In this document: positions 51,965 to 61,763 of the stretch, piece after piece
Position numbering within the stretch: the stretch's first letter is position 1
Layout: each line of letters opens with the position of its first letter
Source of the DNA: CAZLIC01 sp964559535
GTDB lineage: Bacteria > Pseudomonadota > Alphaproteobacteria > Rhodobacterales > Rhodobacteraceae
Direction: 5' to 3'
Assembly: GCA_964559535.1 (NCBI GenBank)
Contig: CAZLIC010000012.1
Coordinates: 15,229-79,228 of the forward strand
DNA length: 64,000 bases
Notes under the pieces: generated by a model
The model's input: the letters and a program-made list of their open reading frames with translations, nothing else
The model's database searches: none
Told to the model about the DNA's origin: nothing
Made by a program: the position numbers and the translations under genes

Positions 51965-53524
51965 TCAGCCCCCTACCCCAGCCATCAGCAGGCCCAGCGC
52001 CCGCTCGTCCGTATCCTTTGGGTCACGCTCGCCCATGATGCGGCCATCGAACATCACCGCAATGCGGTCGGACAGGCTCATGATTTCATCCAGTTCCACG
52101 CTGACCAGCAGGATCGCCTTGCCTGCATCACGCAGCGCCACGATCTGCTTGTGGATGAACTCGATGGCACCGATGTCGACGCCCCGCGTCGGCTGGCCGA
52201 TCAGCAGAAGATCCGGGTTCCGCTCCATTTCGCGCGCCACCACGATCTTCTGCTGGTTCCCGCCCGAGAAATTCTTGGCCGACAGCGCCGGAATCGGCGG
52301 GCGGACGTCGAAGGTCTCCATCTTCTTCGCGCAGTCGGCCCGCAATGCGGCATTGTCCATGAACAGCACGTTCTTCTGGTATTCCGGCGCGTGGTGATAG
52401 CCGAAGGCCACGTTTTCCCATGCGGCAAAGTCCATGATCAGGCCCAGCACCTGCCGGTCTTCGGGCACATGGGCGATGCCCATGGCGCGGCGGCCCTGCC
52501 CGTCCGGCCCCGAAAGGTCCAGCGTCGTGCCGTTCATCGTGACCGTGCCGGTACCGCGCTGGATGCCGCCCAACACCTCCAAGAGTTCCGTCTGCCCGTT
52601 CCCGGCCACCCCGGCGATGCCCAGGATTTCACCCGCGCGAATGGTCAGGCTCACGCCCTTCAGCCGCTCGACCCCCGCGCCGTCGCGCACCCGCAGGTCG
52701 CGCACATCCAGCACCGCCTTGCCGGGGGTGGCGGGTTTCTTGTCGACCCGCAGCAGCACCTTGCGGCCCACCATCAGCTCGGCCAGTTGCTCGGGGCTGG
52801 TCTCGGCGGTCTTTACCGTGGCCACCATCTGACCGCGGCGCATGACCGACACGTTGTCAGTCGTCTCCATGATCTCGCGCAGCTTGTGGGTGATCAGGAT
52901 GATCGTTTTCCCCTGGTCGCGCAGGCCCCGCAGGATGCGGAACAGGTGGTCGGCCTCGGCGGGGGTCAGCACGCCGGTGGGTTCGTCCAGGATCAGGATA
53001 TCGGCCTGCCGGTACAGCGCCTTCAGGATTTCCACGCGCTGCTGGTGGCCGACAGACAGGTCTTCGATCATCTTGTCGGGATCGACGTCCAGCTCGTATT
53101 CCCGCGCCAGATCGCCCAGCACCTTGCGCGCCTTGGCCAGCGAGGGCGCCAGCAGACCGCCCTCTTCGGCGCCCAGGATGATGTTTTCCAGAACGGTAAA
53201 GTTCTGCACCAGCTTGAAATGCTGGAACACCATGCCGATGCCGGCGCGGATGGCGCTCTGGCTGTCGGGAATGGCGGTTGGCTTGCCGCCGATCAGAATC
53301 TCGCCGCTGTCGGCGCGGTAGAAGCCGTACAATATCGACATCAGCGTCGATTTGCCCGCCCCGTTCTCGCCGATGATGCCGTGGATGGTGCCGCGGGGCA
53401 CCTGGATGGAAATGTCCTTGTTCGCCTGCACCGGGCCGAAGGATTTGGAAATGCCGCGCAACTCGATGGCAAAGGGGGCGGCCGCTGCCGACCGCCCCCC
53501 CGCAATTTGCACATCCGTGACCAT
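51965..53524 (-). CDS. Nucleoside-type ABC transporter ATPase, duplicated domains
   Basis: The 519-aa protein has two fused ATPase domains. The first has Walker A GENGAGKST (near residue 54), signature LSVGHQQRVEIL and ILDEPTGVL. The second has a variant Walker A GVAGNGQTE, signature FSGGNQQKIVVA and GQPTRGVD. This is the RbsA/NupO layout. Its start overlaps the stop of the binding-protein gene. Confidence 0.95.
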   Translation of the reverse strand: MVTDVQIAGGRSAAAAPFAIELRGISKSFGPVQANKDISIQVPRGTIHGIIGENGAGKSTLMSILYGFYRADSGEILIGGKPTAIPDSQSAIRAGIGMVFQHFKLVQNFTVLENIILGAEEGGLLAPSLAKARKVLGDLAREYELDVDPDKMIEDLSVGHQQRVEILKALYRQADILILDEPTGVLTPAEADHLFRILRGLRDQGKTIILITHKLREIMETTDNVSVMRRGQMVATVKTAETSPEQLAELMVGRKVLLRVDKKPATPGKAVLDVRDLRVRDGAGVERLKGVSLTIRAGEILGIAGVAGNGQTELLEVLGGIQRGTGTVTMNGTTLDLSGPDGQGRRAMGIAHVPEDRQVLGLIMDFAAWENVAFGYHHAPEYQKNVLFMDNAALRADCAKKMETFDVRPPIPALSAKNFSGGNQQKIVVAREMERNPDLLLIGQPTRGVDIGAIEFIHKQIVALRDAGKAILLVSVELDEIMSLSDRIAVMFDGRIMGERDPKDTDERALGLLMAGVGG

Positions 53525-54519
53525 CAGAACGTGGCGGCCGGGCAGGTGCTGTCGCTCATGTAGTCGTGCACGGCCAGCGCGCCCGACTTGATGTCCTCGG
53601 CCGCCTTGTCGACCGCGGCCTTCATCTCGGCCGACACCAGCGGCGCGTTGTTGTCGTCCAGCGCATAGCCCACGCCGTCATTCGACAGACCCATCACGTT
53701 GATGCCGGGCTTCAGGTCGACGCCTTCCTTGAACGCCTCGTAGACCGCGTTGTCCACGCGCTTCAGCATCGAGGTCAGCACCTTGCCGGGGTGCATGTAG
53801 TTCTGGTTGCTGTCGACGCCGATCGACAGGATACCCTCGTCCGCCGCCGCCTGCAGCACGCCGATGCCGGTGCCGCCCGCGGCGGCATAAATCACGTCTG
53901 CACCGCTGGCCTTCTGCGCCTTGGCGATTTCGCCGCCCTTGACAGGGTTGTTCCAGGCCGAGGGGTCGTTGCCGGTGAAGTTGATGATCACGGTCGCATC
54001 CGGCTTCACCGCTTTCACGCCCTGCGCATAGCCGCAACCGAACTTGCGGATCAGCGGAATGTCCATGCCGCCGACAAAGCCGACCGTGCCGGTTTTCGAG
54101 GCCAGACCGGCCATCATGCCCACCAGGAAGCTGCCCTCATGCTCGTTGAACACCACCGACTTCACGTTCGGCGCGTCCACGACCATGTCGATGATGGCGA
54201 ACTTGGTGTCCGGGAAGTCGGGGGCCACCTTGCCCAACACGTCGCCAAAGGCGAAGCCGGTCATCACCACGGGGTTTGCACCGGCCTCGGCCAGACGGCG
54301 CAGCGCCTGCTCGCGCTGGGCCTCGGACTGCATCTCGATTTCCTTGAAGGTGCCGCCCGTTTCGGTCGCCCAGCGGGTGGCACCGTTGAAGGCCGCCTCG
54401 TTGAACGACTTGTCGAACTTGCCGCCCAGGTCGAAGATGATGGCCGGATCGGCCGAGGCCATACCGGCCGCCAGCGCCAAGGTGGCCGCGGCCCCCGCAA
54501 GGGTTTTCAGAAGGGTCAT
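53524..54519 (-). CDS. BMP family periplasmic binding protein
   Basis: The 331-aa precursor has a cleavable signal (MTLLKTLAGAAATLALAAGMASA). The mature protein begins DPAIIFDLGGKFDKSFNEAAF, typical of the BMP/Med/PnrA group that binds purine nucleosides, and has GSFLVGMMAGLASKTGTVGFVGG and AAGGTGIGVLQAA. It is the first gene of the operon, with a promoter about 90 nt upstream. The ligand, nucleoside or related, is inferred from family. Confidence 0.94.
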   Translation of the reverse strand: MTLLKTLAGAAATLALAAGMASADPAIIFDLGGKFDKSFNEAAFNGATRWATETGGTFKEIEMQSEAQREQALRRLAEAGANPVVMTGFAFGDVLGKVAPDFPDTKFAIIDMVVDAPNVKSVVFNEHEGSFLVGMMAGLASKTGTVGFVGGMDIPLIRKFGCGYAQGVKAVKPDATVIINFTGNDPSAWNNPVKGGEIAKAQKASGADVIYAAAGGTGIGVLQAAADEGILSIGVDSNQNYMHPGKVLTSMLKRVDNAVYEAFKEGVDLKPGINVMGLSNDGVGYALDDNNAPLVSAEMKAAVDKAAEDIKSGALAVHDYMSDSTCPAATF

Positions 54520-54607
54520 GGAAGTCTCCCGGTTGCTTTTGTTCTATCGGTTTGCGCCGACCGTCCGGGCCACCCCAAGGGACCGCCCGGCAGCCGGTTC
54601 GTGTCCC

Positions 54608-54637
54608 ATCTAGGGCGCCTTTGACGGATAGGGTCAA
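54608..54637 (-). promoter_or_regulatory. Sigma-70-type promoter of the BMP transporter operon
   Basis: On the minus strand, TTGACC (54632-54637) is followed after 18 bases by CTAGAT (54608-54613). Transcription would start about 80 nt before the BMP gene. Confidence 0.5.
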
Positions 54638-54678
54638 CAGGAATTTGCGTGAAGCTGCGGCGGAATTTTATCTGTTGG

Positions 54679-55152
54679 TCAGGAAACCGGCAGGTCACGC
54701 GCCATGACAAGCGCGTCGATGCGGCGCCCGCCGGGCGCGCGGAAGTATCCGCGCCGCCGCCCCACAGCAGAAAACCCCGCGCGCGCATAGACCGCCCGGG
54801 CCACGGCGTTGTCCTCCGCCACCTCCAGAAACGCGCGGCCTGCCCCGCGCGCGGCGGCCCGCGCCAGAAACGCCGCGACCAGCGCCCCGCCGATCCCCCG
54901 GCCCTGCGCCGCCGGCCGCACCGCCACCGTCAGCAGTTCCGCCTCGTCCAGCACCACACGCCCCAGAAGGAACCCTGCCGTTCCACCTTGGGCCAGAACT
55001 CCCGCGGTGGGTCCGGGGGGCATGTCCCCCCTCGGACTCTCCACCAGGAACACGGCAGGATCAGCAAGCAGGGCGGAGAATTCGTCCGCCGACCACGGCC
55101 GCGGTACGGTGAACGCCGCGGCATGCATCGCGGCTAGGTCGGTCGGCGTCAC
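54679..55152 (-). CDS. rimI: Ribosomal protein S18-alanine N-acetyltransferase
   Basis: The 157-aa GNAT has WSADEFSALL near the start, the core strand ELLTVAVRPAAQGRGIGGALV (acetyl-CoA loop QGRGIG), and AFLEVAEDNAVARAVYARAGF, which are RimI hallmarks. It overlaps tsaB by 4 nt, a very common bacterial pairing that supports the RimI assignment. Confidence 0.92.
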   Translation of the reverse strand: MTPTDLAAMHAAAFTVPRPWSADEFSALLADPAVFLVESPRGDMPPGPTAGVLAQGGTAGFLLGRVVLDEAELLTVAVRPAAQGRGIGGALVAAFLARAAARGAGRAFLEVAEDNAVARAVYARAGFSAVGRRRGYFRAPGGRRIDALVMARDLPVS

Positions 55153-55766
55153 GGCAGGATCACCGGTGGCGGGTCAGCAGGCGACGCGGCATCGGCGCCG
55201 CGCAGGTAGAACGGCGCCGGGCGCGGCGCGGCGTCGGTTGCGGCCGCAACCCGCGCAATCGCCTCGGTCAGCGGGTATCGCGGTTGCAGCACTGCCCCCC
55301 CCATCCCCTGTGCAGCCGACCCCACAAACGGACCGCCCAGCCCGGCCGCCTGGTCCATCGCCATCAACGCGGGCACTCCGCCCGGCAGTCGCAGCGCATA
55401 GACCTCGCCGCGCCGCGCGTCCTCCACCACCGTCAGCGGCCCGTCCAGCCCCAGCGCCAGAGCCTGGAACCGCGTCACCCCCACCGCCGGGATGCCCAGC
55501 CCCAGCGCCAGCCCGCGCGCCGCCGCCACGGCAATGCGCACGCCGGTGAAGTTGCCGGGACCCGTTCCCACCGCCAGCAACGAAAGGTCACGCCAGGCCA
55601 CCCCGCCTGCCGCCAGCACCACTGCCAGCAGCGGCACCAACCGCTCGGCCTGTCCCGTGGCCATCGGCGCTTCGGCCGCTGCCAGCACCCGGTCGCCCGA
55701 CAGCAAAGCGGCGGCGCAATGCGCCGCCGACGTGTCAAACCCCAGGATCAGGCGCTCAGGCCGCAA
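55149..55766 (-). CDS. tsaB: tRNA t6A synthesis protein TsaB
   Basis: The 205-aa protein of the ASKHA fold starts MRPERLILGFDTSAAHCAAAL and contains GTGPGNFTGVRIAVAAARGLALG and VEDARRGEVYAL. TsaB partners TsaD and TsaE in making N6-threonylcarbamoyladenosine in tRNA. It overlaps the end of nfu by 11 nt. Confidence 0.95.
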   Translation of the reverse strand: MRPERLILGFDTSAAHCAAALLSGDRVLAAAEAPMATGQAERLVPLLAVVLAAGGVAWRDLSLLAVGTGPGNFTGVRIAVAAARGLALGLGIPAVGVTRFQALALGLDGPLTVVEDARRGEVYALRLPGGVPALMAMDQAAGLGGPFVGSAAQGMGGAVLQPRYPLTEAIARVAAATDAAPRPAPFYLRGADAASPADPPPVILP

Positions 55767-56313
55767 CCGGCCGAACCTCGCGCACTTCCGGAATGTAGTG
55801 GCGCAGAAGGTTCTCGATGCCCATCTTCAGCGTCAGCGTGCTGGACGGGCAGCCCGCGCAGGACCCCTGCATGTGCAGGTAGACCACGCCGCGGTCAAAG
55901 CCGTGGAAGGTGATGTCGCCGCCGTCCTGCGCCACGGCGGGGCGCACGCGGGTATCCAGCAATTCCTTGATCTGGCGAACGATGTCGCCATCCTCACCCA
56001 CATGTTCGGCATGGCCGCCGCCCGCCTCGCCCTCGATCACCGGCGCGCCGGACTGGAAATGTTCCATGATCGCGCCCAGGATGCCCGGTTTCACATGCGC
56101 CCAGTCCGTGCCCTCGGCCTTGGTCACGGTGACAAAGTCTGTGCCCAGGAATACCCCGGTGACCGGCCCCGCGGCAAAGATGCGCCGGGCCAAGGGCGAC
56201 TTCGCTGCAGTGTCGGCATTCGGGAAATCGGCGGTTCCGGCCTCCAGCACGGTCTGCCCGGGCAGGAACTTCAGCGTCGCGGGGTTGGGGGTGGACTCGG
56301 TCTGAATGAACAT
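55756..56313 (-). CDS. NfuA-type iron-sulfur scaffold
   Basis: The 185-aa protein has an N-terminal Nfu_N domain (MFIQTESTPNPATLKFLPG) and a C-terminal NifU domain with the cluster motif CAGC in YLHMQGSCAGCPSSTLTLK. It carries and delivers Fe-S clusters. The ATG at 56313 is the family start; the longer frame upstream has no match. Its promoter lies in the gene-free interval to the right. Confidence 0.94.
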   Translation of the reverse strand: MFIQTESTPNPATLKFLPGQTVLEAGTADFPNADTAAKSPLARRIFAAGPVTGVFLGTDFVTVTKAEGTDWAHVKPGILGAIMEHFQSGAPVIEGEAGGGHAEHVGEDGDIVRQIKELLDTRVRPAVAQDGGDITFHGFDRGVVYLHMQGSCAGCPSSTLTLKMGIENLLRHYIPEVREVRPVAA

Positions 56314-56631
56314 GGCGGTCTCCGACGGCTTCACTCGGATATGCGCCCGCCAGCCCCGGGTGTCAATGATCCGGAACGGTTCTAAGTCTGGCCGAGGGTC
56401 GCCATCCGGCCGGTCGATCCTTTCGCGGCCGCACCTTCCCCGCCATCGTTCCCGTGTCACGCGCGTCGGCGGGAACACCCTCCCGGCCGTCGAAGCGGCA
56501 GCGCCGTCCTGTCAAAAGTCCGTCGGCGTCAATGCCCGCACGGCACCTGTGGCGGAACCCCGACACCGGCCAGGCGCGCAGCGGTATGCCAAGCCCCTGA
56601 CCTGCGTGAATCTTTTCATCAAGGCCAAGGG
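56314..56631. other. Divergent intergenic region between nfu and the fli operon
   Basis: No convincing gene is seen in these 318 nt. They should contain the minus-strand promoter of nfu and possibly upstream activator sites for the sigma-54 promoter at 56632. No clear repeated activator site was identified. Confidence 0.5.
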
Positions 56632-56647
56632 TGGCACGAATCCTGCC
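56632..56647 (+). promoter_or_regulatory. Sigma-54 promoter of the flagellar operon
   Basis: TGGCACGAATCCTGCC has GG and GC elements separated by exactly 10 bases, matching the -24/-12 consensus TGGCAC-N5-TTGC at all but one base. Transcription would start near 56659, some 20 nt before the fleT-like start codon. Confidence 0.85.
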
Positions 56648-56679
56648 CCTGCTTCTTCGGTTGCAGCAAAGGAACGCGC

Positions 56680-57819
<1,140 letters not shown>

Positions 57820-57831
57820 CGGAGTTCAGTC

Positions 57832-58137
57832 ATGAACATCTCTCCACTCTCGCGCAGCGTCGGCGTCACCGCGCCTGGCCAGCCCATCGTCCTCATGCCC
57901 GGCCAGGCTTCCTCGGCCACCGACTTCGGCACGCGCATCGACTCCGCGCTTGACGCGCTGGTCGATGCGCAGCGGCAGGCCCGCACCTCGGCCGCCGAAT
58001 GGGAAGCGGGCCTGCGTACCGACCTTGCCGCGGTCATGATCGACCAGCAGGTCGCCTCGCTTGGGTTCCAGCTGGCGCTGAACGTGCGGAACAAGGCGAT
58101 CACCGCCTATCGCGACATCATGAACATGCCGATCTGA
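57832..58137 (+). CDS. fliE: Flagellar hook-basal body protein FliE
   Basis: The 101-aa protein has the conserved C-terminal half (DLAAVMIDQQVASLGFQLALNVRNKAI in sequence) ending AYRDIMNMPI, the FliE hallmark. FliE joins the MS ring to the proximal rod. The N-terminal part is low-complexity, as usual. It lies 12 nt after fleT. Confidence 0.92.
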   Translation: MNISPLSRSVGVTAPGQPIVLMPGQASSATDFGTRIDSALDALVDAQRQARTSAAEWEAGLRTDLAAVMIDQQVASLGFQLALNVRNKAITAYRDIMNMPI

Positions 58138-58169
58138 ACTGAACCGCCAGGACCAGCAGGCCCGACAAT

Positions 58170-59870
58170 ATGACGTCATTTCCCGCCCAGAAACCCGACA
58201 CAAAGCAGGCCCAGGCCTTCCCGGCCCCTGCCGGAATGCAGCGCATGGGCGACCGTCTGCGCCGGTTTGCCGATGACCCGGCGGTGCGGCGCGCGCTGCC
58301 TGCCATGGTCACCGTTTCGGTGATTGCGGTCCTGATCGGGGCCTGGATGGTCTTTCACGAAGCGCCCAGGGCCACGCTGTTTCCGCAGCTTGACGAGGCG
58401 GGCAAGGCGCGCGTGGTCGAGGCGCTGACGGCGGCGGGCCTCGATGTGCGTGTCGACCCCGGCGCAGGTGCCGTGACGGTGCCCGCCGATGACTATTACC
58501 GGGCGCGCATGGCGCTTGCGGCCCAGGGCCTGCCGACCGCCGCCCCGGACGGAAACCGGATTCTGTCCGAGCTTCCTGTCGGCGCCAGCCGCGCGCTGGA
58601 GACGACGCGCCTGCGGCAGGCACAGGAACTTGATCTTGCCCGCACGATTGCCGAGATCGACGGTGTCGATGGGGCCCGCGTGCACCTGGCCCTGCCGGAA
58701 CGCACGGCCTTCCTGCGCGAAGACAACGCCCCGCGCGCTTCGGTCTTTGTCTCGCTGGCGCCGGGCCGCAATCTGGCCGACCGCGAGGTCGGCGCCATCG
58801 TGCAGCTCGTGGCGGCCTCGGTCCCGGGCCTGTCGCCGCAGGACGTGACCGTTGTCGACCAGACGGGGCGCCTGCTGTCGCGCAATGACGAAGACCCGCA
58901 GTCGGGTCTCAGCGACCGGCAGCTGCGCCACCGGGTCGAGGTGGAAACCCTGCTGCGCCGCCGGATCGAGGCGGTCCTGACCCCGATCGTCGGCATGGGC
59001 AACCTGTCGGTCGAGGTTACCGCGGACGTCGACTTCACGGTGACCGAACTGACCGAGGAACGCGTCGACCCCGAGGGTAACACGCTGCGCAGCGAACAGA
59101 CGACAACCTCGGAAAGCCGCGATGCCCCCGCGGGCGGAATTCCCGGCGCATTGGCCAATACGCCTCCTGCCAACGCCACACTCACCGAGAAGCCGCCCGC
59201 CGCGGCTTCCCCCGCACCACTGCAGACCCGCTCATCCGGCATCGTGCGCAACTTCGAGGTCAGCCGCACGGTCACCAAGACACGCCCCGAAACCGGCGGA
59301 GTCCGCCGCGTTTCGGCGGCCATTGCCGTGCGCGGCACGGCTGCAGCCGCCGAAGGCGCGGCGGCGGATGCCCTGGCCCCGACGATCACCCCGGAGCTCT
59401 TGCAGAACCTGCAGCGGCTGGCCGAAACGGCCATCGGTTTCGACGCCGAGCGCGGCGACAGCGTGACCGTCATCGCCCAGCCCTTCGCCATCTCGATGGC
59501 CGAAGCCGAAATGCCCACCGACCTGTCCTGGCTGCCGGGAACCGTCCGCGAAATCGGGCTGGTGATCGTGCTGCTTGTCGTCGGGCTTGGCGTCCTGCGT
59601 CCCCTGCTCTTGCGCCAGTTGCGGCCCGCCGACCCCAGACCCGCGCTGCGCGGAGCAGGCACCGTCGAGGTGGCCGAGGGCGAGACACTGGATGATGTGG
59701 AGGCCCGGCTGGACCGGCGCCACAAGGAACTTGCGGCAAGTGTTGTCGGTGCACGGGCGGGCCGCGCCGAGAAGCAGACCGTGCTGCGCCAGCTTGCCGC
59801 CGATGACCCGGTGCGCGTGGCCGCCGTGCTGCAGCGCATGCTGAAGTCCGACACGCCGACGCCGCTCTGA
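58170..59870 (+). CDS. fliF: Flagellar MS-ring protein FliF
   Basis: The 566-aa protein has two transmembrane segments (about 48-66, MVTVSVIAVLIGAWMVFH, and about 452-470, IGLVIVLLVVGLGVLRPLL). The large periplasmic ring region between them contains PEDYYRARMAL-like, ETTRLRQAQELDLARTI and RVHLALPERTAFLRE. The C-terminal cytoplasmic tail binds FliG. A Pro/Ala-rich loop lies around 310-350. Confidence 0.96.
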   Translation: MTSFPAQKPDTKQAQAFPAPAGMQRMGDRLRRFADDPAVRRALPAMVTVSVIAVLIGAWMVFHEAPRATLFPQLDEAGKARVVEALTAAGLDVRVDPGAGAVTVPADDYYRARMALAAQGLPTAAPDGNRILSELPVGASRALETTRLRQAQELDLARTIAEIDGVDGARVHLALPERTAFLREDNAPRASVFVSLAPGRNLADREVGAIVQLVAASVPGLSPQDVTVVDQTGRLLSRNDEDPQSGLSDRQLRHRVEVETLLRRRIEAVLTPIVGMGNLSVEVTADVDFTVTELTEERVDPEGNTLRSEQTTTSESRDAPAGGIPGALANTPPANATLTEKPPAAASPAPLQTRSSGIVRNFEVSRTVTKTRPETGGVRRVSAAIAVRGTAAAAEGAAADALAPTITPELLQNLQRLAETAIGFDAERGDSVTVIAQPFAISMAEAEMPTDLSWLPGTVREIGLVIVLLVVGLGVLRPLLLRQLRPADPRPALRGAGTVEVAEGETLDDVEARLDRRHKELAASVVGARAGRAEKQTVLRQLAADDPVRVAAVLQRMLKSDTPTPL

Positions 59871-59881
59871 AGGGTTTCGCC

Positions 59882-60895
59882 ATGGCAACCGCCCAGCCCC
59901 CAGCAGGACCCGGCACGTTCGATGCGGCCGTGCTGATGCTGCTTTTCGGCGAGGACGCGGCGGCGGCCGTGCTGCGCCATCTGCCTCCTGCGGCCGTCCA
60001 GCAGCTTGGTTCCGCCATCTACGGCGTCGAGGACGTGACCGACCGCGATGTCGACCGCATCGTCGAGGGCTTCCTGAACCAGGTCGCCGGGGAAAACGGG
60101 TTGGCCCTTGGCCGGTCCGACTATGTGCGCAGCATCCTGACGCAGGCGCTGGGGGGCGAGCGCGCGCAATCCGTTCTGGGGCGCATCAGCCCCGGCTCGG
60201 ACGACCGGCCGATTGCCCTTCTGGACTGGATGGATGCCGCGGCCGTGCACGATGCCATTGCCGACGAGCACCCGCAGATCATGGCGCTGGTCATTGCCTG
60301 CCTGCCCTACCAGCAGGGGGCTGAGGTGCTGGCATTGCTGCCAGAGGACCTGCAGCCCGATGTGGTGCGGCGGGTAGCGCAGCTCGGCTCGGTTCCCCCC
60401 GAGGCGCTGCGCGATCTGGAACTGGTGCTGCATCGCAAGTTCCAGGGCTCGTCACGTTCGTCGGCGTCCAGCATCGGCGGGGTGCGGACCGCCGCGCGCA
60501 TCATGAACCACGCCCGCGACGGGGCCGAGGCGCGGATCATGCGCGACCTGCGCAAGGCCGACAAGGACCTGATGACCGCCATCCAGGACAACATGTTCGT
60601 CTTCGACAACCTCGTGCGGTCCGATGACCGCAGCCTGCAGACCCTGCTGCGCGGCATCGAGCCGGACAGGCTGGCGCTGGCCCTGAAGGGCGCCGACGAA
60701 ACTGTCCGCGACCGGCTGCTGGCCTGCATCAGCGCCCGCGCCGCCAGCGGTGTGCGCGACGAGATGCAGGCAATGGGTCCGGTGAAGCTGAGCGAGGTGG
60801 TCGAGGCGCAGAAGCAGATCGTCGCCACGGCCCGCCGCATGGCCGACGAGGGCACCATCGTGCTGGCCGGTCGTGGCGGCGAGGAGCTGGTCTGA
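59882..60895 (+). CDS. fliG: Flagellar motor switch protein FliG
   Basis: The 337-aa protein has N, middle and C domains. The conserved EHPQ motif is at residues 129-132 (DEHPQIMALVIACLP). The C-terminal torque helix region (MFVFDNLVRSDDRSLQTLLR, ALKGADETVRDRLLACIS) has the charged residues that meet the stator. It starts 11 nt after fliF and precedes fliH by 1 nt. Confidence 0.96.
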   Translation: MATAQPPAGPGTFDAAVLMLLFGEDAAAAVLRHLPPAAVQQLGSAIYGVEDVTDRDVDRIVEGFLNQVAGENGLALGRSDYVRSILTQALGGERAQSVLGRISPGSDDRPIALLDWMDAAAVHDAIADEHPQIMALVIACLPYQQGAEVLALLPEDLQPDVVRRVAQLGSVPPEALRDLELVLHRKFQGSSRSSASSIGGVRTAARIMNHARDGAEARIMRDLRKADKDLMTAIQDNMFVFDNLVRSDDRSLQTLLRGIEPDRLALALKGADETVRDRLLACISARAASGVRDEMQAMGPVKLSEVVEAQKQIVATARRMADEGTIVLAGRGGEELV

Positions 60896-60896
60896 A

Positions 60897-61763
60897 ATGC
60901 CCGACGGATCAAAGCTGGCCGACAGGATCCCCCGGCGCTTTCACGCCGACCGCAAGGTCGGCGGGCAGGAGGCATTCGTGGCGCGGTTCCTGCCCACTCC
61001 GACGGCAGAGACACGGCCGCGGCCGATGTCCGAACCTCCCTCCGGCCCCGGCGGAACCGGCGTTCCAACCGGCGCGCCAGGCCCGTCGCTGGTGGCGGCC
61101 GACCTGCGCAGCGCCCGGGCGCGCCAGAGACCGGCCGAAGTCTCGGCTCTGCCCGAGACGCTGGCCCCCCGGGTTGCCGAAGAGCCGCAGCCTGGCCGGA
61201 CGGCCGACGTTGAACGCATGCCGTCCCCTGTTGCCGACCTGCCCCTTGCCCTTGATCCCGCCGACCTGGAACGCCAGCTGGCCAACGCCAGGAACGCAGG
61301 GCGCGAAGAAGGCCGTGCCGAGATGGCCGCCCAGCTGGACGCGGAACGCACCGGCCTCGCCCGGGCCGCGCAGGCGCTGGCGTCGGCCCTTGCGCGGCTT
61401 GAACGGCCCTCGGACGACCAGGTGGCCGTTCTGGCGCAGGCCATCGATGCTGCCGTCCTCCGCCTGGCCACCGAGCGGGCCGGGGTCGCCATCGACCACG
61501 CGCCGGCCGGGTTCGCCCTGCGGGTGGCCCGCCTGGCCGAACGCCTGGCTGCCCATCCGGGCGGCACGACCGTTCGCCTGCACCCGGACGACCTTGCCGC
61601 CGTCCTGCCCGTGCTGACCGGTGCCGTGGCGCATGATCTATCGTGCCTGGCCGCGGCCCGGCTGGTGGGCGACCCCGGCCTGCAGCGCGGCGATGCCGAT
61701 CTGCAGACGGCCGAAATCCGGATCGCCGATCTGATCGACCCGCCCTCTGGGGACGCGGAATGA
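60897..61763 (+). CDS. fliH: Flagellar export regulator FliH-like
   Basis: The 288-aa protein has a long Pro/Arg/Ala-rich N-terminal half and a C-terminal coiled region (LERQLANARNAGREEGRAEM with GxxxG-type spacing) followed by a FliH/HrpE-like domain (VRLHPDDLAAVLPVL, GDADLQTAEIRIADLID). Sequence conservation is weak, but its position between fliG and fliI is decisive. It overlaps fliI by 4 nt. Confidence 0.82.
   Translation: MPDGSKLADRIPRRFHADRKVGGQEAFVARFLPTPTAETRPRPMSEPPSGPGGTGVPTGAPGPSLVAADLRSARARQRPAEVSALPETLAPRVAEEPQPGRTADVERMPSPVADLPLALDPADLERQLANARNAGREEGRAEMAAQLDAERTGLARAAQALASALARLERPSDDQVAVLAQAIDAAVLRLATERAGVAIDHAPAGFALRVARLAERLAAHPGGTTVRLHPDDLAAVLPVLTGAVAHDLSCLAAARLVGDPGLQRGDADLQTAEIRIADLIDPPSGDAE

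Noticed and set aside
58496..60433. 645-codon minus-strand open frame over fliF and fliG
   Set aside because: Shadow of two unmistakable flagellar genes.
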